A stretch of DNA of 64,000 nt from Streptomyces kanamyceticus (GTDB lineage: Bacteria > Actinomycetota > Actinomycetes > Streptomycetales > Streptomycetaceae): positions 4,650,001 to 4,714,000 of the forward strand of contig NZ_CP023699.1 of the NCBI RefSeq assembly GCF_008704495.1. Reading direction: 5' to 3'. Positions 61,467-64,000 of the stretch are shown here, piece by piece. The translations under genes were made by a program, and so were the position numbers. A model generated the notes under the pieces. That model had not been told where the DNA came from, ran no database searches, and saw nothing but the letters and a program-made list of their open reading frames with translations. Numbering within the stretch: the stretch's first letter is position 1; every line of letters starts with the position of its first letter.

Positions 61467-61513
61467 CTCCCACCCTCCTTCAGGTGTGTTCACGCAGGCC
61501 AGTCACCCCGTAC

Positions 61514-61602
61514 GGCACTCTGCGGGCACCCTGAACCGACCCTGCGGCACACAGTGGCCGCAGGGTGGCGACAGAGTGGGTGCAGGGTGCCCGCAGAGTG
61601 CC
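61514..61602. repeat. Nested inverted repeat between the FtsK-type gene and the wall hydrolase gene
   Basis: Outer arms of 20 bp are perfect (61514-61533 and 61583-61602); inner arms ACCCTGCGGC and GCCGCAGGGT (61539-61548 and 61557-61566) are also perfect. GCAGGGTG also occurs twice as a direct repeat. The right outer arm reaches the stop codon of the FtsK-type gene. It may be a terminator, an attenuator, or a DNA-processing site (clt/oriT-like) next to the transfer genes. Confidence 0.75.
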
Positions 61603-63356
61603 TAGCGGGACAGGATGTCGCTCAGGCGACGCCCCTGGACGCGGTCGACAGAGACCGAAGGAATCGGCCGCCCGAAGCTCTCGGCCAGCCATGCCGAGAC
61701 AGCCTTGCCCACCGCCGTACGGTCATCCCCACCGGCAATGTCCACCCCCAACTCACGGAGCCGGGAGGCGAATTCGACGGTGGACAGGAACGCCTCGTCG
61801 GCATACGCCTCACGGACGAGCCGTACGTGTTCGGGCTCGGCTTCCTGGGCTTCCTCTACCCGGGCATCGATGGCCTCATTGAGTTCCTCGTCGGTGACGA
61901 GGAACCCGCGCATCTCACGGCAGTTGTCCTTGACCTGGAGAATCGCCGCCCCGTCAATTCCGGGAAGTTTTGAGGCGTCATGCCCGGACTTCGCCGTGCC
62001 GCCTCCCAGGATCACATCGGACTGTCCGGTCTCCGCGCATCCGAACGCCAGCCGCACACGGTGATTCGCGCGAATCGACGTGTTGATGACTTCGGCCTTC
62101 GGGTTCTGCGTCGACAGCACGACGAGGATTTTCGATGAACGGAACTTCCTGGAAGCAGCCTTCATCTTCTTCTCAAACTCGGCCGCCTCCTTCTTCGAGT
62201 CGGCCTCATCCGTATAGGTGCTGACCTCGTCGATGATGAAGAGCAGCGGCCGGTGATGCGCCTTGCCCATTCCGGCGCGGACCGATGCGCTGTTCTCCGC
62301 AGAGCGCTTCTCGTGCCGCTCCTCCACGAAAGCGATGATGTCCATCATCCGGTCGTGGTCGGGAACCTCTTCGTAGATCAGGCACGCCTTTTCCGCGTAC
62401 GCGAGATCCCCGTCCCCCTTGGCGTCGACCAGGACGATGTCCCAGCCGTTGACCAGGGCGAAATAGACGAGCCACTTGATCTCTTCGGTCTTTCCGCCGC
62501 CGGACGATCCGGCAACCAGAATGTGCGTATCGCCGACCGGAGACTTGATCTCCACCACGGCGGCGTACATGTCGTAGCCGACCGGGATCACGCCCCGCTG
62601 TGCGGCGTCCACCGGGTCGGGAAGGGCCGGGATGCGGCTGTAGACGGGCTGGTCGAGAACGGTGATGACCACGTGCCGCAGGCTCTGGCCCGGCCGCATC
62701 GTGACCGTGGTCGCGTCCACACCGAGCCAGGAGATGACCCGCTCGGACTTGCCCGCCACGTCCCCGTACACGCCGCCGGGCGGCAGCTCGATGACCCACT
62801 CTTCGCCCAGCTCGACTCGGCCGCGGCTGAGCGTGCGGGGCTTGCCCGCCGCGTAGTCGAGCTTCAGCGCGGCCGCCAGCTTCGGGGCCTCGTCGATCTG
62901 GAAGGAAGCGGGCACCTCCCCCGGCGGCGTACCCGGCACGGCCGGTGCCGCCGTCATCTCTGTCTCGTCTGGCACGGCGGCAAGCCTCTCTTCCGGAGTT
63001 CCAGAGCCCGCCAAAGGGCTGCGCGGCGCGGGGTCTTGGATGCCTTCGGAGGCGAGCGCGGACACGACGGGGGCCTCCTTGCGCCGACGTGGCCCGTGGG
63101 CGCGCCGACGGGCCCTGTTCATGGCCAGCGCGCACGATCCGACCAGCAGCACGGCGATGCCGAGCAGCCACCACCGGTTGTCGTACACCCAGGACTCGAC
63201 CGCGTCGCGGTAGACCAGCCCGGAGGCGGGCACCGTGACAGCGAGCCCACCGATCAGCCAGCGGGCCTCCTCCGACATCGGCTTCTTCGCCGCGGGCCGG
63301 ATCGGCTTCGCTGCGGGTTTCGCTTCTTTCGTCTCTTCGACCGCTTCGGCGGTCAT
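61602..63356 (-). CDS. FtsK/SpoIIIE-type DNA translocase (TraB-like)
   Basis: 584 residues from the ATG at 63356 (GAGG eight bases upstream). Two or more membrane helices at about 33-80, then a Pro-rich linker and a motor domain with Walker A ILVAGSSGGGKTEEIKWL (about 284) and Walker B LLFIIDEVSTYTD (about 375). The C-terminal 70 residues resemble the winged helix (gamma domain) used by TraB to recognise clt repeats. In ordinary AICEs this protein alone moves double-stranded DNA. It lies upstream of the wall hydrolase and VirB4-like genes, so both types of machinery are in one operon. Confidence 0.88.
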   Translation of the reverse strand: MTAEAVEETKEAKPAAKPIRPAAKKPMSEEARWLIGGLAVTVPASGLVYRDAVESWVYDNRWWLLGIAVLLVGSCALAMNRARRRAHGPRRRKEAPVVSALASEGIQDPAPRSPLAGSGTPEERLAAVPDETEMTAAPAVPGTPPGEVPASFQIDEAPKLAAALKLDYAAGKPRTLSRGRVELGEEWVIELPPGGVYGDVAGKSERVISWLGVDATTVTMRPGQSLRHVVITVLDQPVYSRIPALPDPVDAAQRGVIPVGYDMYAAVVEIKSPVGDTHILVAGSSGGGKTEEIKWLVYFALVNGWDIVLVDAKGDGDLAYAEKACLIYEEVPDHDRMMDIIAFVEERHEKRSAENSASVRAGMGKAHHRPLLFIIDEVSTYTDEADSKKEAAEFEKKMKAASRKFRSSKILVVLSTQNPKAEVINTSIRANHRVRLAFGCAETGQSDVILGGGTAKSGHDASKLPGIDGAAILQVKDNCREMRGFLVTDEELNEAIDARVEEAQEAEPEHVRLVREAYADEAFLSTVEFASRLRELGVDIAGGDDRTAVGKAVSAWLAESFGRPIPSVSVDRVQGRRLSDILSR

Positions 63357-63574
63357 ACGTCCTCATCTCTCTATCGGGGTGGGAAGGACGAACCCCTCGT
63401 GGCCTGTGCCGGATCTGCGCGGCGGACCTGCGGGACCTGCGGACCATGTCCGCCAGCCCGCCAGCCGTCGGCCAACCGGTGGCCAGGGGATGCGGTGCAT
63501 TCGACTGTCTTCCGGCAGTCGCAACACAGCCCGGTCCCTCACGGAGGGGCCGGGCTGCATTGGTGTGTGCCGGA
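63357..63574 (-). terminator. Intergenic gap with terminator hairpin at 63528-63556
   Basis: 13-bp stem with one T-G wobble (63528-63540 and 63544-63556) and a 3-nt loop, 19 bp after the stop of the last gene. It separates that gene from the FtsK-type transfer unit. No gene in the rest of the gap. Confidence 0.75.
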
Positions 63575-64000
63575 CTACGCGCCCTGCTCGGCGAACTCCG
63601 CCTGGAGCTGCTCGTAGGTCTTGGCCATCCGCTCGTAACTGGCCGTGGCGCCCTGCGCCTTCATGGCGTTGATGAAGCCATTGAGGCTCTTCGGCGGGGC
63701 CAGCTCGGTGAAGATCCGGCGCCCGATGAAATACAGCTGCTCGTCGTTGAGACCGGGCTTGCGCCCCGGACCCTCGGAAAGATCCGAGGGGCCCTCGGAA
63801 TTACCCGAGCCGGATTCCGAGGGGTCGCCCTCCCGAGGGTTTTCGTGCAGGTCGGAGCCTTCCGAGGATTCCGAGGGCGCGGCTTCCTGGGGGGTGGCGG
63901 CCGGTGTGTACGGGGCCGGGACGACCGGCAGATCCGGGCCGCCCTCGGAATCGGCGGGGGCGGGAGACTCAATTCCGAGGGGGAGGCCCGCGGGTGCGGG
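63575..64000 (-). CDS. Unknown element protein, N-terminus off the window
   Basis: Stop TAG at 63575-63577 (minus strand); the frame is open to base 64000, giving the last 141 residues. The first 80 are Ser/Glu/Gly/Pro-rich (SEGGPD, PSESSEGSD, GDPSESGSG, NSEGPSDLSEG), encoded by imperfect TCGGAA/TTCCGA repeats. The last 60 form a helical domain (DEQLYFIGRRIFTELAP, LNGFINAMKAQGA, YEQLQAEFAEQGA). I do not recognise the family. It precedes the FtsK-type gene and may be a transfer accessory or regulatory protein. Confidence 0.6.
   Translation of the reverse strand, partial: PAPAGLPLGIESPAPADSEGGPDLPVVPAPYTPAATPQEAAPSESSEGSDLHENPREGDPSESGSGNSEGPSDLSEGPGRKPGLNDEQLYFIGRRIFTELAPPKSLNGFINAMKAQGATASYERMAKTYEQLQAEFAEQGA

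Larger units (their letters stand above)
49935..64000 (-). mobile_element. Actinomycete integrative and conjugative element (AICE), right end outside the window
   Basis: Integrase and excisionase adjoin a tRNA-Pro, followed by a replication module, small genes, transfer genes with type IV-like parts and an FtsK-type translocase, all on the minus strand. The set matches a self-transmissible Streptomyces element. The tRNA site is the one used by pSAM2, but the gene set differs from pSAM2 as I know it: a split primase-polymerase/helicase replaces RepSA, and a type IV-like module is present. Confidence 0.9.

Noticed and set aside
1..64000. Insertion sequences or transposase genes
   Set aside because: No transposase-like protein or IS-end pair was seen on either strand; the only mobile element is the integrated conjugative element.

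Overview
The window is high-GC actinobacterial chromosome and almost certainly Streptomyces. The signs are near-total G/C at third codon positions, a bldG gene, a wblA gene of the WhiB class, a thymidylate kinase fused to a transporter-like domain, a TopA with a lysine-repeat tail, and GTGA/ATGA-coupled operons. From about 1 to 49.8 kb it is a conserved core block. Its order (DNA polymerase III delta', topA, DEAD-box helicase, tad operon, HAD hydrolase, acsA, holin-like protein, epoxide-hydrolase-like protein, MarP-like protease, Nudix, nth, crp, MBL, RidA, two ArsA-like ATPases, WhiB protein, class A PBP, metallophosphoesterase) matches, as I remember it, the Mycobacterium tuberculosis block from about Rv3644c to Rv3683.

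Core layout. 0-7 kb (minus strand): holB (partial), tmk fusion, topA, with strong hairpin terminators between genes. 7-14 kb (minus): small membrane protein, methyltransferase, lipoprotein, proton pyrophosphatase hppA, then the anti-sigma factor / anti-anti-sigma factor pair apgA and bldG. 14-16.7 kb (plus): MrfA-like helicase. 16.8-21.9 kb (minus): a tightly coupled tad pilus/secretion operon (Ssd/TadZ, TadA, TadB, TadC, small pilin-like protein, two TadE-like proteins). 22-30 kb: HAD phosphatase, a degenerate Fic-fold protein, a CooC/ParA-like ATPase, a deacetylase-fold lipoprotein and a SulP transporter fused to a carbonic anhydrase. 29.6-34.7 kb (plus): acsA, nhaA, holin-like protein, alpha/beta hydrolase. 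35-44.6 kb: envelope protease, CoA-type Nudix, endonuclease III, Crp, MBL hydrolase, second Nudix, RidA, DUF4177 protein, two ArsA/GET3-like ATPases and wblA. 45-49.8 kb: penicillin-binding protein, YqeY protein, metallophosphoesterase, membrane protein.

At 49.9 kb a tRNA-Pro(CGG) gene marks the left end of an integrated actinomycete conjugative element that runs off the right edge. From the tRNA outward it carries a tyrosine integrase with a LacI-type DNA-binding helix-turn-helix inserted in its catalytic domain, an excisionase, an iteron-like origin candidate (eleven TGACGC/GCGTCA hexamers in about 205 bp), a two-protein primase-polymerase/helicase replication module, a chain of very small genes including a MazG-type nucleotide pyrophosphohydrolase, a VirB4/VirB6/pilin-like transfer module, a transglycosylase-NlpC wall hydrolase, an FtsK-type translocase, and the end of an unknown Ser/Glu/Pro-rich protein. 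All element genes read toward the tRNA. The element combines a DNA-pump type transferase with type IV secretion-like parts.

The less expected signals are the LacI helix-turn-helix in the integrase, the iteron cluster, a nested inverted repeat next to the FtsK gene, a possible attenuator between xis and int, and a recurring pattern in the core genome of short tandem duplications sitting on or next to stop codons (topA, apgA, nhaA, marP-like, PBP).
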